The notes below the pieces were generated by a model. That model saw only the letters and a program-made list of their open reading frames with translations. It did no database searches and was not told the DNA's origin. The position numbers and the translations under genes are program-made. A DNA stretch of 64,000 bases from the NCBI RefSeq assembly GCF_002209485.1, contig NZ_NJIX01000004.1:62001-126000 (forward strand), given 5' to 3'. Each line of letters opens with the position of its first letter. Positions within the stretch are counted from its first letter, which is position 1. Shown here piece after piece: positions 19,419 through 28,607 of this stretch. The DNA is from Achromobacter sp. HZ34. GTDB taxonomy: Bacteria; Pseudomonadota; Gammaproteobacteria; Burkholderiales; Burkholderiaceae_B.

Positions 19419-20528
19419 TTAGATGCGCATCGGCATGACGACGTACTTGAACTGCTCGTCGTCAGGCAGCGTGATGAGCGCGGATGCGTTCTGGTCGGGC
19501 ATCACGGACCACTTGATTTCCTCGACCTTGATGTTGTTCAACACGTCCAGCAGGTAGCTGACGTTGAAGCCCACATCGAGCGCCTCGTGGCCGTAGTCGA
19601 TGTCGATCTCTTCCTGCGCCTCTTCCTGCTCGGCGTTGGTCGAGGAGATCTTCATCACGTTCTGCGCCAACTGCAGGCGCACGCCCTTGAACTTGTCGGT
19701 GGTCAGGATGGCGGCGCGCTGCAGGCTGCCTTGCAGGGCTTCGCGATTGACCAGGAAATGGCGCGTGTAGGACGTCGGAATGACGCGCGTGAAATCCGGG
19801 AACTTGCCTTCGACCAGCTTGGACACCAGCTCCACATCGCCGAAGCGGAAACGGATCTGGCCCGGCGCCACGTCGATATCGACCACGGCGTCGCTGTCGT
19901 CCAGCAGGCGCTGCATTTCCAGGACGGTCTTGCGCGGCACGATGACTTCATGGCGCTCGGCAATGCCGTCGGCTTCCGTGGAGCTGTGCGCCAGGCGGTG
20001 GCCGTCGGTGGCCACGGCGCGCACACGGCCCGGTTCGAACACCAGCAGCATGCCGTTCAGGTAGTAGCGGATGTCCTGCTGGGCCATCGCGAAGTGCACC
20101 ATGTTCAGCAGATGGCGCAGCGATTTCTGCGACACGCTCAAGGACACATCCCACTGCTCGGGCTGGGCCACGGTGGGAAATTCGCTGGCGGCCAGCGTCT
20201 GCAGCGCGAAGCGGCTCTTGCCGGTCTGCACTGCCAGCTTGTTGCTGTTCAAGGCCAGCTTGATGTCGCCGGTGTCGGGCAGGGCCTTCAGAATATCCAC
20301 CAGCTTGCGCGCGGCCACCGTGATGGACTCGTTGTCGCCGCCCACGCCGAAATCGGCGTGCGTGGTGATCTGCACTTCGAGGTCGGTGGCGATAAACGAC
20401 ACCCGGCTCCCCTCTTTGCGCATCAGGATGTTCGCCAGGATGGGTAGCGTATGCCGTCTTTCGACGATGCCCGCCACGGTCGACAGCGGTTTCAGCAATG
20501 CATCGCGTGTGGTTTGTACGAGTTGCAT
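19419..20528 (-). CDS. dnaN: DNA polymerase III sliding clamp (beta subunit)
   Basis: 369 residues from the chosen start. It forms the ring-shaped processivity clamp as a dimer of three-domain subunits. Landmarks are the start [23 protein letters not shown] near residue 173 and the C-terminal VMPMRI. Two in-frame ATGs are possible, at 20534 and 20528. The second has AAAGG at 6 nt and gives the N-terminus usual in the group; the first overlaps the dnaA stop (ATGA) and has no room for a Shine-Dalgarno. Either way it is tightly coupled to dnaA. Confidence 0.97.
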   Translation of the reverse strand: MQLVQTTRDALLKPLSTVAGIVERRHTLPILANILMRKEGSRVSFIATDLEVQITTHADFGVGGDNESITVAARKLVDILKALPDTGDIKLALNSNKLAVQTGKSRFALQTLAASEFPTVAQPEQWDVSLSVSQKSLRHLLNMVHFAMAQQDIRYYLNGMLLVFEPGRVRAVATDGHRLAHSSTEADGIAERHEVIVPRKTVLEMQRLLDDSDAVVDIDVAPGQIRFRFGDVELVSKLVEGKFPDFTRVIPTSYTRHFLVNREALQGSLQRAAILTTDKFKGVRLQLAQNVMKISSTNAEQEEAQEEIDIDYGHEALDVGFNVSYLLDVLNNIKVEEIKWSVMPDQNASALITLPDDEQFKYVVMPMRI

Positions 20529-20530
20529 GT

Positions 20531-22111
20531 TCATCCTTTTAGAGTTTGTTCCAACACGTGCAGGGTATGGTTAAGTTCAGCAAGCTTGGCCCGGGCATCC
20601 GAGATTTTGCGCACGGCATGCAGCACCGTCGTATGGTCCCGGCCCCCGAAGAGATCCCCAATCTCCGGCAAGCTTTTCTGCGTCAGCTCCTTGGCCAGGT
20701 ACATGGCCACTTGGCGCGGCAGCGCGATATTCGCAGGGCGCCGTTTCGAGTACATGTCGGCGACCTTGATTTTGTAGAAATCCGCCACGGTCTTCTGGAT
20801 ATTCTCCACCGTGATCTGGCCGTTGGACACCGACAGCAGGTCTTTCAACGCGTCCTTGCAAACATCCACCGTGACGACGTCGCGGCCATGGAAGCGGGCG
20901 TACGCCAGCACCTTGCGCAGGGCGCCTTCCAGCTCGCGCACGTTGCTGCGCAGATGCTTGGCGATGAAGAACGCCACCTCCTCGGGCATGGGCACGCCTT
21001 CGGATTCGGCCTTGCGCAGCAGAATGGCGACGCGCATCTCCAGTTCCGGCGGTTCGATGGCCACGGTCAGGCCCGAGTCGAAGCGGGAGATCAGGCGGCT
21101 GTCGATGCCGGCCAGTTCCTTCGGATAGGTATCGCTGGTGATGATGATCTGTTTGCGCTGCGCGACCATCGCCTCGAAGGCGTAGAAGAATTCTTCCTGA
21201 GTCCGGTTCTTGCCGGAGAAGAATTGGATATCGTCGATCAGCAACAGGTCGAGCGAATGGTAGTAGCGCTTGAAATCGTCGAACGCCTTGCGCTGGTAAG
21301 CCTTCACCACGTCGGACACGTACTGGTCCGCATGCACGTAGCGCACGCGCACGCCGGTGCCCGCCGCCACCATGGCGTTGCCGATGGCGTGGATCAAGTG
21401 GGTCTTGCCCAGTCCCACACCGCCATACAGGAACAGCGGGTTGTAGGAGATGCCGGGATTTTCCGCCACTTGCAGCGCGGCCGCGCGGGCCAGCTGGTTG
21501 GCTTTACCGGTGACGAAGTTCTCGAACGTCAGGTCCGTGTTCAGGCGCGAACGTTCGTAGACGATGTTGGCCGCCTCGCTGTTGGCCGGCGGCAGCGAGG
21601 GAGGCGGCGCCGGCGCGACGGACGGGGCATGGCCCAGGCCATCGGCCAGGCTGCCGCTCATGCCGGTGCCGCCACCGTTGGCCGCGCCTTGGGAGCCGCC
21701 ATGGGCCGTTCCATTCAAGCCTGTGGCCACGTCCTGTCCCGCTGCGTTCGCCGCGGCGGCGGCGGAGGCCGCATTGGCGGCAGCCATTGCCGCCGCGCCG
21801 CTGACACCCGTGCCGGCGAGATTGGCCGCGCGCGGACGCGGCGCCAGCGGCAGGCGGCCGCCTGCACCGGCCGGCAGCTCGAACTGCACCTGGACGGGAC
21901 GTTGGAACCATTCAGCGGCCAGCGACTCAATCTGTTGAGCGTAATTCTTGCGTACCCAATCCAGCTTGAAGCGGTTGGGTGCGGAAATGCGCAAAACGGC
22001 CTGCGCTTCGTCGAACGCAACCGGCACCAGCGGACGTATCCACGCGCTGATTTGCTGGGGGGGGATTTCCTGCTCAAGACGACTGACGCAGGTCTGCCAG
22101 AATTCTTTCAT
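20531..22111 (-). CDS. dnaA: Chromosomal replication initiator DnaA
   Basis: 526 residues, longer than E. coli DnaA (467) because of a long Ala/Gly/Pro-rich linker domain II (about residues 90-185). Domain I is the N-terminal [13 protein letters not shown] region. Domain III has Walker [10 protein letters not shown] and Walker [10 protein letters not shown]. Domain IV ends with the DNA-binding signature [11 protein letters not shown]. It binds DnaA boxes to open the origin. A perfect DnaA box lies 45 bp upstream of its start codon, which fits autoregulation. Confidence 0.98.
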   Translation of the reverse strand: MKEFWQTCVSRLEQEIPPQQISAWIRPLVPVAFDEAQAVLRISAPNRFKLDWVRKNYAQQIESLAAEWFQRPVQVQFELPAGAGGRLPLAPRPRAANLAGTGVSGAAAMAAANAASAAAAANAAGQDVATGLNGTAHGGSQGAANGGGTGMSGSLADGLGHAPSVAPAPPPSLPPANSEAANIVYERSRLNTDLTFENFVTGKANQLARAAALQVAENPGISYNPLFLYGGVGLGKTHLIHAIGNAMVAAGTGVRVRYVHADQYVSDVVKAYQRKAFDDFKRYYHSLDLLLIDDIQFFSGKNRTQEEFFYAFEAMVAQRKQIIITSDTYPKELAGIDSRLISRFDSGLTVAIEPPELEMRVAILLRKAESEGVPMPEEVAFFIAKHLRSNVRELEGALRKVLAYARFHGRDVVTVDVCKDALKDLLSVSNGQITVENIQKTVADFYKIKVADMYSKRRPANIALPRQVAMYLAKELTQKSLPEIGDLFGGRDHTTVLHAVRKISDARAKLAELNHTLHVLEQTLKG

Positions 22112-22132
22112 GTCGCTCTTGTCTAAACCTCG

Positions 22133-22164
22133 ATTCTACCTTGCCCGGGCTGTACTTATCCACA
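22133..22164 (-). promoter_or_regulatory. dnaA promoter region with a DnaA box
   Basis: A perfect DnaA box TTATCCACA lies at 22156-22164 (plus strand). On the minus strand a TAGAAT -10 element (22138-22133) lies 22 bp from the dnaA ATG, and the DnaA box sits where the -35 element should be, so DnaA binding would block it. It is the only perfect box I found in the dnaA-rpmH spacer, so this spacer is not strong evidence for an oriC. Confidence 0.6.
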
Positions 22165-22204
22165 GGCCTGAGTAGCCGGCTGCCCGGAAGTGGCCCCTAA
22201 CTGT

Positions 22205-22233
22205 TTGACAAGATAGGGAAAACTTGCTGAAAT
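22205..22233 (+). promoter_or_regulatory. Candidate sigma70 promoter for rpmH-rnpA
   Basis: TTGACA (22205-22210), a 17-bp spacer and TGAAAT (22228-22233). A perfect -35 box with ideal spacing fits a strong ribosomal-protein promoter. It implies a leader of about 260 nt before rpmH. In that leader I see only GC-rich palindromic pieces such as TTCCGGAACTCCGGA (22329-22343). Confidence 0.6.
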
Positions 22234-22500
22234 GATGGGCTTTACCGAATTTTGCATGCCCCAGGGGCACCCTACAGGCGCAGCGCGCCCGTGGACCCAA
22301 GGCAAAAATCTTCGTAATAAGAAATTCGGTTCCGGAACTCCGGACCCAGAAACTGGCTTTGCCTTCGCCTACGTCCACCAGGACGTGGATGGACAAGCAG
22401 GCCGTGTCGACTGGCAGCGTCGCGGCGGCCGCACTGAAAGAAAGTGTGGCTGGTACCAGGACGCGCCCCCCGTAAATTTTGTTCTTTTTGTGGACCTTCC

Positions 22501-22635
22501 ATGAAACGCACCTTCCAACCTTCCGTTACCCGCCGCAAGCGCACCCATGGTTTCCGTGTGCGCATGAAAACCCGCGGCGGCCGCGCCGTCCTGAACGCTC
22601 GCCGCGCCAAGGGCCGCAAGCGTCTGGCCGTCTGA
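22501..22635 (+). CDS. rpmH: 50S ribosomal protein L34
   Basis: 44 residues, the full length of L34. [19 protein letters not shown] and the Arg/Lys-rich remainder ([20 protein letters not shown]) are nearly invariant in bacteria. It is a component of the large ribosomal subunit. It is first in the conserved rpmH-rnpA-yidD-yidC block and diverges from dnaA as in most bacteria. Confidence 0.99.
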   Translation: MKRTFQPSVTRRKRTHGFRVRMKTRGGRAVLNARRAKGRKRLAV

Positions 22636-22688
22636 TCGCCACGCCGCGATCCGAGGCACCGGCCCTCGTGCCGGCGCCAGCGCCTGAC

Positions 22689-23177
22689 ATGCCGCGCACC
22701 ACGCTTCCCCCGGGGGCGAGGATGCACCGCCCCTCCGAGTTTGCCGCCGCCCTCAAGGGCCGCCGGCTGGCACGAGGGGCGTTTTTCATGGTGACTTCCG
22801 CCGCCAGCACGCAAGCGCCTGGGCAGGCCTGTGCTCGCCTGGGCCTGGTCATTGCCAAGCGCAATGCCGCGCTGGCCGTGACGCGTAATGCGCTCAAGCG
22901 GGTCATCCGTGAATCCTTCCGCCACTGCCGACACGGCTTGCGGCCGGCCGATTATGTCGTCCGGCTGCATGCTCGCGTGCCCAGCATGTCGCTGACGGCG
23001 CTGAAACGGCTGGCGCGCGCCGAAGTGGATACCCACTTCGAACGCATAGGCCGAGTGCCGGCGCCGCGCGGGGACGCCGCGGGCGGCAAGCCGGGCAGGC
23101 CGCCTGGGGCTGCTCCCGTGGTGGCATCGCCGCAGCCGGCTGCCGAGGCAGCGCCGCCTGAGGTCGCCAAGCCATGA
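22689..23177 (+). CDS. rnpA: Ribonuclease P protein component
   Basis: 162 residues. It is the protein subunit of the RNase P ribozyme, which matures tRNA 5' ends. The core includes LHRPSEF-like [15 protein letters not shown] and the RNR-type motif [20 protein letters not shown] (about residues 62-81). The ATG at 22689 gives MPRTTLPPG, the usual Bordetella-type N-terminus; a second Met at 22722 is less likely. The last 40 residues are a Pro/Ala-rich tail beyond the usual family length. Its stop overlaps the yidD start (ATGA). Confidence 0.96.
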   Translation: MPRTTLPPGARMHRPSEFAAALKGRRLARGAFFMVTSAASTQAPGQACARLGLVIAKRNAALAVTRNALKRVIRESFRHCRHGLRPADYVVRLHARVPSMSLTALKRLARAEVDTHFERIGRVPAPRGDAAGGKPGRPPGAAPVVASPQPAAEAAPPEVAKP

Positions 23178-23488
23178 TGCGCGCGCTTTCAGTGCGTTCG
23201 ATATCGGCACGTTCCCTGTGGATCGCGCTGCTGATCGCGCCGATCCGGTTCTACCGTTTTTTTCTCAGTCCCTGGATCGGGCGGCAATGCCGATTCACCC
23301 CAACCTGTTCGGCCTACGCCATCGAAGCCATCGAAACCCACGGCGCGCTGCGCGGCGTGTGGCTGGCGGCGCGGCGTATCGGGCGCTGCCACCCCTGGAG
23401 CCCTGGCGGATTGGACCCCGTTCCGCCCGCTCCGGGAACTTCCGGCCCCTGTGGCGGCTCCCATTGCCACCGTGCCGGTCATGATTAA
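23174..23488 (+). CDS. yidD: Membrane protein insertion efficiency factor YidD
   Basis: 104 residues. It has an amphipathic N-terminal helix ([20 protein letters not shown]) and the family hallmark [14 protein letters not shown] with [12 protein letters not shown], including the conserved cysteines. It is thought to sit at the inner membrane and assist YidC-dependent insertion. It is coupled to rnpA by a 4-bp overlap and followed by yidC after 48 bp. The C-terminus carries a short Gly/Cys/His-rich tail. Confidence 0.95.
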   Translation: MMRALSVRSISARSLWIALLIAPIRFYRFFLSPWIGRQCRFTPTCSAYAIEAIETHGALRGVWLAARRIGRCHPWSPGGLDPVPPAPGTSGPCGGSHCHRAGHD

Positions 23489-23536
23489 CGCTAAACTGGC
23501 GGGCTTTGCTGGTCTCGCTTTCACCTTGTAGGCGCC

Positions 23537-25240
23537 ATGGATATCCGACGCACCATCCTTTGGATGATATTTTCGTTCTCGCTGTTGCTCCTTTGGAACA
23601 ACTGGCAAGTCCATAACGGCAAGCCCTCGCTGTTCGGTGGCACGCCGCCCGCGGCCACGGCCCAGGCCCCCGCCAGCCCGCAGAACGGGACGCCGGCCTC
23701 CCCCACCACCGCCATTCCTTCCGCTCCGGCTGGATCCAGCGCGCCTGGCGCGGCGGCGGCCGGTGGCGTGCCTACCGCCGCGGCGGCCCAGGCTGCCCAA
23801 TCGCAGCGCGTGGTCATCACCACCGACGTCCTGCGCCTGACCTTCGACACCACCGGCGCCCAAGTGGTCCGTGCCGAACTGTTGAAGTTCCCGGACGCCA
23901 ATCACGACGACCAGCCGACGGTGTTGCTGGACGACTCCAAGGACCTGCAATACCAGGTGCAGTCCGGCGTGGTCGGTTCGGCCGGCACCCAGGGCTTTCC
24001 CACCCACCAGACGCCGTTCCGCATGGTTTCCTCGGAGCGTTCGCTGACCGGCGACTCGCTGGCCGTGGTGTTCGAAGCGGAATCGGGCGGCCTGAAGGTC
24101 ACCAAGACCTACACGCTGCATCGTGGCCGCTACGACATCGACGTGCGTCACGACCTGACCAACACGGGCACCGATCCGCTGCGCCCGGCCCTGTACCTGC
24201 AACTGCAGCGTGACGGCAACAACCCGCCCGATACGTCCAGCTTCTATCACACGTTCACGGGCATGGCGGTCTATTCGGACCAGGACAAGTTCCAGAAAGC
24301 CACGTTCTCCGACATCGAGAAGAAGAAAGCCAGCTACATCAAGCAGGCCGACAACGGCTGGATCGGCGTGGTGCAGCATTACTTCGCCACGGCCTGGATC
24401 CCGCCTCAAGGCAAGACTCGCAGCAACGAACTGCTGGAAGTGGCGCCGAACCTGTTCGCCGCCCGCACGGTGGAATCGGTGGGTGACGTGGCGCCCGGCG
24501 CCTCGGCCACGGTGGATTCGCATCTGTGGATCGGACCCCAGGACCAGAAGGCGATGTCTGCCCTGGCGCCCGGCCTGGAACTGGTGGTCGACTATGGCGT
24601 GCTGACCATCATCGCCAAGCCGCTGTTCGCGCTGATGACCTGGCTGCATTCCATCCTGGGCAACTGGGGCTGGACGATCGTTGCGCTGACCGTGCTGGTC
24701 AAGGCTCTGTTCTATCCCCTGGCCGCCACCAGCTATCGCTCGATGGCGCGCATGAAACAGGTGGCTCCGCGCTTGCAGGCCCTGAAAGAAAAGTATGGCG
24801 ACGACAAGCAGAAGCTGAACGCCGCCATGATGGAGATGTATCGCACGGAGAAGATCAATCCGCTGGGCGGCTGCCTGCCCATGGTGGTGCAGATCCCCGT
24901 GTTCATCTCGCTGTACTGGGTGTTGCTGGCCAGCGTGGAAATGCGTGGTGCGCCGTGGCTGGGTTGGGTGCATGACCTGTCGGTGCATGACCCGTATTTC
25001 ATCCTGCCTGCCATCATGATGGCCACGATGTTCCTGCAGATCAAACTGAACCCGACGCCGCCGGATCCCGTGCAGGCCAAGGTCATGATGATCATGCCTT
25101 TGGTGTTCGGCGGCATGATGTTCATGTTCCCGGCCGGCCTGGTCTTGTACTGGTGCGTCAACAACACCTTGTCGATCCTGCAGCAATGGACCATCACGCG
25201 TCGCTTGAAGCGTGAAACCGAGGCAGCCGCCGCGAAGTAA
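23537..25240 (+). CDS. yidC: Membrane protein insertase YidC
   Basis: 567 residues, the Gram-negative type. The first membrane helix (TILWMIFSFSLLLLWNNW) is followed by an Ala/Pro-rich linker (about 45-95), then the large periplasmic P1 domain to about residue 350. The conserved insertase core of five helices includes NWGWTIVALTVLVKALFYPL and KINPLGGCLPMVVQIP. It inserts and folds inner-membrane proteins with or without SecYEG. A terminator follows at once, so the usual read-through to mnmE does not exist here. Confidence 0.98.
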   Translation: MDIRRTILWMIFSFSLLLLWNNWQVHNGKPSLFGGTPPAATAQAPASPQNGTPASPTTAIPSAPAGSSAPGAAAAGGVPTAAAAQAAQSQRVVITTDVLRLTFDTTGAQVVRAELLKFPDANHDDQPTVLLDDSKDLQYQVQSGVVGSAGTQGFPTHQTPFRMVSSERSLTGDSLAVVFEAESGGLKVTKTYTLHRGRYDIDVRHDLTNTGTDPLRPALYLQLQRDGNNPPDTSSFYHTFTGMAVYSDQDKFQKATFSDIEKKKASYIKQADNGWIGVVQHYFATAWIPPQGKTRSNELLEVAPNLFAARTVESVGDVAPGASATVDSHLWIGPQDQKAMSALAPGLELVVDYGVLTIIAKPLFALMTWLHSILGNWGWTIVALTVLVKALFYPLAATSYRSMARMKQVAPRLQALKEKYGDDKQKLNAAMMEMYRTEKINPLGGCLPMVVQIPVFISLYWVLLASVEMRGAPWLGWVHDLSVHDPYFILPAIMMATMFLQIKLNPTPPDPVQAKVMMIMPLVFGGMMFMFPAGLVLYWCVNNTLSILQQWTITRRLKRETEAAAAK

Positions 25241-25280
25241 GCGGCAAGATAGCGAGTTACCAGATTTCTCGCATCGACTG

Positions 25281-25310
25281 GAAAGCCACCGAAATTCGGT
25301 GGCTTTCTTC
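25281..25310 (+). terminator. Rho-independent terminator after yidC
   Basis: GAAAGCCACCG (25281-25291) pairs perfectly with CGGTGGCTTTC (25297-25307) around the loop AAATT, followed by TTCATTT. The tail is only moderately T-rich. It closes the rpmH-yidC unit 40 bp past the stop. Confidence 0.75.
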
Positions 25311-25433
25311 ATTTACAGCGTCGGTGTCCCTACACCTGCCGGCTCTGATACCCCGCATCAAAATTTCTGATTGGACGCTGGACGGCACGGGCCTTATGGT
25401 TGGCGCACGATAAATGACTATAAGGAGACAACC

Positions 25434-26765
25434 ATGTCCAGCTTGCGACGCCTCGCACCCACCCTTGCGCTCAGCCTTGCCCTGACCGGCGTGGCCGCGC
25501 AGGCCGGGACGGTGACGGTGATTACTTCCTTTCCCAAGGATTTGACCCAGGCTTACAAGGTTGCCTTCGAGAAAAGCCATCCCGGCATCACCCTGGAATT
25601 CCTCAACAAGAACACCGTCGCCGGTATTGCCTACGTACGTGAAACCCCCGCCGGCCAGCGGCCCGATGTGTTCTGGGCCAGCGCCCCCGATGCCTTCGAA
25701 CTGCTGGGGCAGGCCAAGCTGCTGGCCAAGGCCAGCGACCTGGCCAACCCCAAGGTGCCGGACAAGATCGGCAGCTTCCCCATCAACGACACCAACGGCC
25801 TGTACTTCGGCCAGGCCCTGGCCGGCTACGGCATCATGTACAACACGCGCTACCTGAAAGCGCACAAGCTGGCCGCGCCGGTCGAATGGAAGGACCTGCT
25901 GGCACCAGCCTGGTTCGGCCACGTGGGCATCACGTCGCCGTCCCGCTCGGGCACCATGCACCTGACCGCGGAGACCATCCTGCAAGGCGAAGGCTGGAAC
26001 GAAGGCTGGCGCACGCTGCTGCGCATGTCCGGCAACAGCAGCGCGGTGACCGAGCGTTCCTTCGGCGTACCGGACGGCGTCAACAACGGCCAGTTCGGCG
26101 CCGGACCGGTGATCGACTTTTTCGGACTGTCGAGCAAATTCTCCAAGTTCCCGGTGGAGTTCGTCTATCCCTCCGAAACCTCCATCGTGCCGGCCAATAT
26201 CGCGCTGATCGCCGGCGCCAAGAACACCGAGGAAGCCAAACAGTTCATCCGCTACTCGCTGGGCCTGCCGGGCCAGGAACTGCTGCTGGATCCGAAGATT
26301 TCGCGCCTGCCCGTGCTGCCCTATGGCGAACTCAAGGGCAAGATCCCGGACGGCTATCCCGATCCGGCGGAAATCGCCAAGCGCAGCAAGGTGCACTTCG
26401 ACGTCGATCTGTCGCAGTCGCGCTACTACGTGGTGCAGTCGCTCTACGACCAGACCATCACCTTCCGCCTGAAGGAGTTGCAGCAGGCCACCAAGGCCAT
26501 CTATGACGCTGAACGCAAGCTCGGCGACAAGGCCAGGTCAGGCAAGGCCGCGGAGCTGCTGGCGCAAGCCCGCAAGCTGGCCTGGGATCCCCTGGTCGAT
26601 GAAAAGCAGGCGGCCGATCCGGTGTTCCAGAAGCTGTTCTCGGGCGACAAGCGCGATGCGTCGGTCAGCCAGAAGATCACGCAGCTGGAAGGCGAGTGGA
26701 ACGGCAAGGCCCGCGCCAACTACGACGAAGCGGTGAAGCTGGCGGGCCAGGCAGCAGCGCTGTAG
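25434..26765 (+). CDS. Fe3+/polyamine-type ABC importer, substrate-binding protein
   Basis: 443 residues. It is a family-1 extracellular binding protein (FbpA/AfuA- or PotD-like fold), longer than classical FbpA (about 340). A signal peptide covers about 1-23 (core PTLALSLALTGVAA, cleavage after AQA). The mature protein starts GTVTVITSFPKDLTQAY. The C-terminal 70 residues form a Lys/Ala-rich helical region (KLGDKARSGKAAELLAQA) not found in short FbpA proteins. An ideal AAGGAG sits 7 nt before the ATG. Ligand unknown: iron, phosphonate or a polyamine are all possible. Confidence 0.88.
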   Translation: MSSLRRLAPTLALSLALTGVAAQAGTVTVITSFPKDLTQAYKVAFEKSHPGITLEFLNKNTVAGIAYVRETPAGQRPDVFWASAPDAFELLGQAKLLAKASDLANPKVPDKIGSFPINDTNGLYFGQALAGYGIMYNTRYLKAHKLAAPVEWKDLLAPAWFGHVGITSPSRSGTMHLTAETILQGEGWNEGWRTLLRMSGNSSAVTERSFGVPDGVNNGQFGAGPVIDFFGLSSKFSKFPVEFVYPSETSIVPANIALIAGAKNTEEAKQFIRYSLGLPGQELLLDPKISRLPVLPYGELKGKIPDGYPDPAEIAKRSKVHFDVDLSQSRYYVVQSLYDQTITFRLKELQQATKAIYDAERKLGDKARSGKAAELLAQARKLAWDPLVDEKQAADPVFQKLFSGDKRDASVSQKITQLEGEWNGKARANYDEAVKLAGQAAAL

Positions 26766-26804
26766 GCGCGGCGCGCGGTTCTCTCCCCCTTTCATTCCCC
26801 TCCC

Positions 26805-26832
26805 CGGCCCGCCCGCGCAAACCGGCGGGCCG
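26805..26832 (+). terminator. Intercistronic hairpin between binding-protein and permease genes
   Basis: CGGCCCGCC (26805-26813) pairs perfectly with GGCGGGCCG (26824-26832) around a 10-nt loop, without a T-run. Like the hairpins at 7084-7111 and 38282-38311, it separates a binding-protein gene from its permease gene. Confidence 0.6.
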
Positions 26833-26882
26833 CGCTTCCCGCGGTGACGGCCAGCGTCCGTTCCCCGCATTCCGGATGTCGC

Positions 26883-28607
26883 ATGCGAAATTCTTCTCCC
26901 CTCGGCTTGAGCAAGGGGCCGGCGGCGGTCGCGCTGCTGGTGCTGGCCTTTCTGTTGCTGTTCCTGGTGGTGCCGGTCGCCATGGTGTTCCACACGGCCT
27001 TCGTCAACGCCGACGGCAGTTTCACCCTGGGGCACTTCCGCTCCTTCTTCAACCAGCCCTTGATGCAGGAGGCCTTCTTCAACAGCCTCTATGTCGCCGG
27101 CTGGTCGACGCTGCTGGCATCGCTCATCGCCGTGCCGCTGGCGTACTTCACCGTGCGCTTCGAGTTCCGCGGCGCCTTGATCATCCAGACGCTGGGCGTG
27201 CTGCCCCTGATCATGCCGCCCTTCGTCGGCGCGGTGGCGATGCAGCTGATATTCGGCCGCTCGGGCAGCGTCAACCTGCTGCTGGGCGACTGGTTCGATA
27301 TCAATCTGCCGCTGATGGAGGGCCTGAACAGCGTCATCTTCGTCGAGGCACTACATTACTTCCCCTTCATCCTGATGAACCTGGTGGTGGCGCTGCGCAA
27401 TATCGACGGGTCGATGGAAGAAGCGGCCTTCAACCTGGGCTCGCGCGGCTTCCGCCTGTTCCGCCGCATCATCTTCCCGCTGGCCCTGCCGGGTTTCGTG
27501 GCTGGCGCCTCGCTGGTGTTCATCAAGGTCTTCGATGACCTTGGCACGCCCCTGGTGCTGGGTGCGACCAATATGCTGGCGCCGCAGGCCTACCTGCGTA
27601 TCACCCAGGTCGGCCTGGAAGATCCCCTGGGCTATGTGATCGGCGTCATCATCATCGCGTTCTCGATCGGCTCGCTGTGGCTGTCCACGCGCCTGCTCAC
27701 TGGCAAGGATTATTCGACGCTGCAGAAAGGCGGCGGCTCGATCCAGAAGCGCCGCCTGCGGCCGATGGAAAGCGCGCTGGCCTACGGCTGGATCTTCCTG
27801 GTGCTGCTGCTGGTGCTGTCGCCGCACATCGGCGTGCTGCTGCTGTCCTTCGCCAGCGTGTGGAGCTACGCGCCGCTGCCCGATGGCTATACGCTGGCCC
27901 ACTATGCCTCGGTGTTCCAGGATTCCAGCGGCATGATCGCCAACACCCTGCTCTACTGCGGCCTGGCCGCGGGCCTGGACGTGGTTCTCGGCACCGCCAT
28001 CGCCTATCTGCTGCTGCGCACACGGCTGCCCGCCCGCCAGTGGCTGGACTGGCTGGCTTCCGCGGCGCTGGCCATACCTGGCATCGTGCTGGCAATCGGA
28101 CTGCTCCGCACTTTCCGCGGCGTCGAGATTCCCTTCACGGGCACCATGCTCACCGGATCCTGGGTGCTGATCATGATCGCGTACTCGGTGCGGCGCCTGC
28201 CTTACGCCTTGCGCTCCTGCGTCGCCTCGCTGCAGCAGATCAACGTCTCGCTGGAAGAGGCCGCGCAGTCCATGGGCGCCAACCGTTGGCGTACTATCCG
28301 GCGAGTGGTCGTGCCCTTGATGGCTGGCGGCATGCTGGCGGGATTCGTCACCAGCTTCATCACGGCGGCGGTCGAGTTGTCGGCCACGATCATGCTGGTG
28401 ACGCGTGAAAGCCAGGCGCCCATGAGCTATGGCATCTATCTGTACATGCAGAGCGCTTCGGGACGCGGCCCTGGCGCGGCGCTGGGGGTGCTGGCCGTGG
28501 TGGCGGTCGCCATCGGCACCTACGCGAGCCACGTGCTGGTGCAGCGCTCCACCGCGCGGCAACGGCCGGCGCGGACGAACAATAACGAAGAGTTGGAGGC
28601 ACTATGA
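26883..28607 (+). CDS. Fe3+/polyamine-type ABC importer, duplicated permease
   Basis: 574 residues. Two permease halves are joined in one chain, as in FbpB/AfuB and PhnV/U-type systems. The first half (about 1-290) carries the cytosolic loop DGSMEEAAFNLGSRGFRLF; the second (about 310-560) carries NVSLEEAAQSMGANRWR. Each half has about six membrane segments. One polypeptide therefore forms the complete channel with two copies of the ATPase. The ATG at 26883 is chosen because it leads straight into the first membrane segment; an earlier in-frame start at 26844 has no obvious ribosome-binding site. The stop overlaps the ATPase start (ATGA). Confidence 0.92.
   Translation: MRNSSPLGLSKGPAAVALLVLAFLLLFLVVPVAMVFHTAFVNADGSFTLGHFRSFFNQPLMQEAFFNSLYVAGWSTLLASLIAVPLAYFTVRFEFRGALIIQTLGVLPLIMPPFVGAVAMQLIFGRSGSVNLLLGDWFDINLPLMEGLNSVIFVEALHYFPFILMNLVVALRNIDGSMEEAAFNLGSRGFRLFRRIIFPLALPGFVAGASLVFIKVFDDLGTPLVLGATNMLAPQAYLRITQVGLEDPLGYVIGVIIIAFSIGSLWLSTRLLTGKDYSTLQKGGGSIQKRRLRPMESALAYGWIFLVLLLVLSPHIGVLLLSFASVWSYAPLPDGYTLAHYASVFQDSSGMIANTLLYCGLAAGLDVVLGTAIAYLLLRTRLPARQWLDWLASAALAIPGIVLAIGLLRTFRGVEIPFTGTMLTGSWVLIMIAYSVRRLPYALRSCVASLQQINVSLEEAAQSMGANRWRTIRRVVVPLMAGGMLAGFVTSFITAAVELSATIMLVTRESQAPMSYGIYLYMQSASGRGPGAALGVLAVVAVAIGTYASHVLVQRSTARQRPARTNNNEELEAL

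Noticed and set aside
22112-22500. oriC in the dnaA-rpmH spacer
   Set aside because: Only one perfect DnaA box, no DnaA-box cluster and no clear AT-rich unwinding element. In this group the origin is often placed elsewhere near dnaA.
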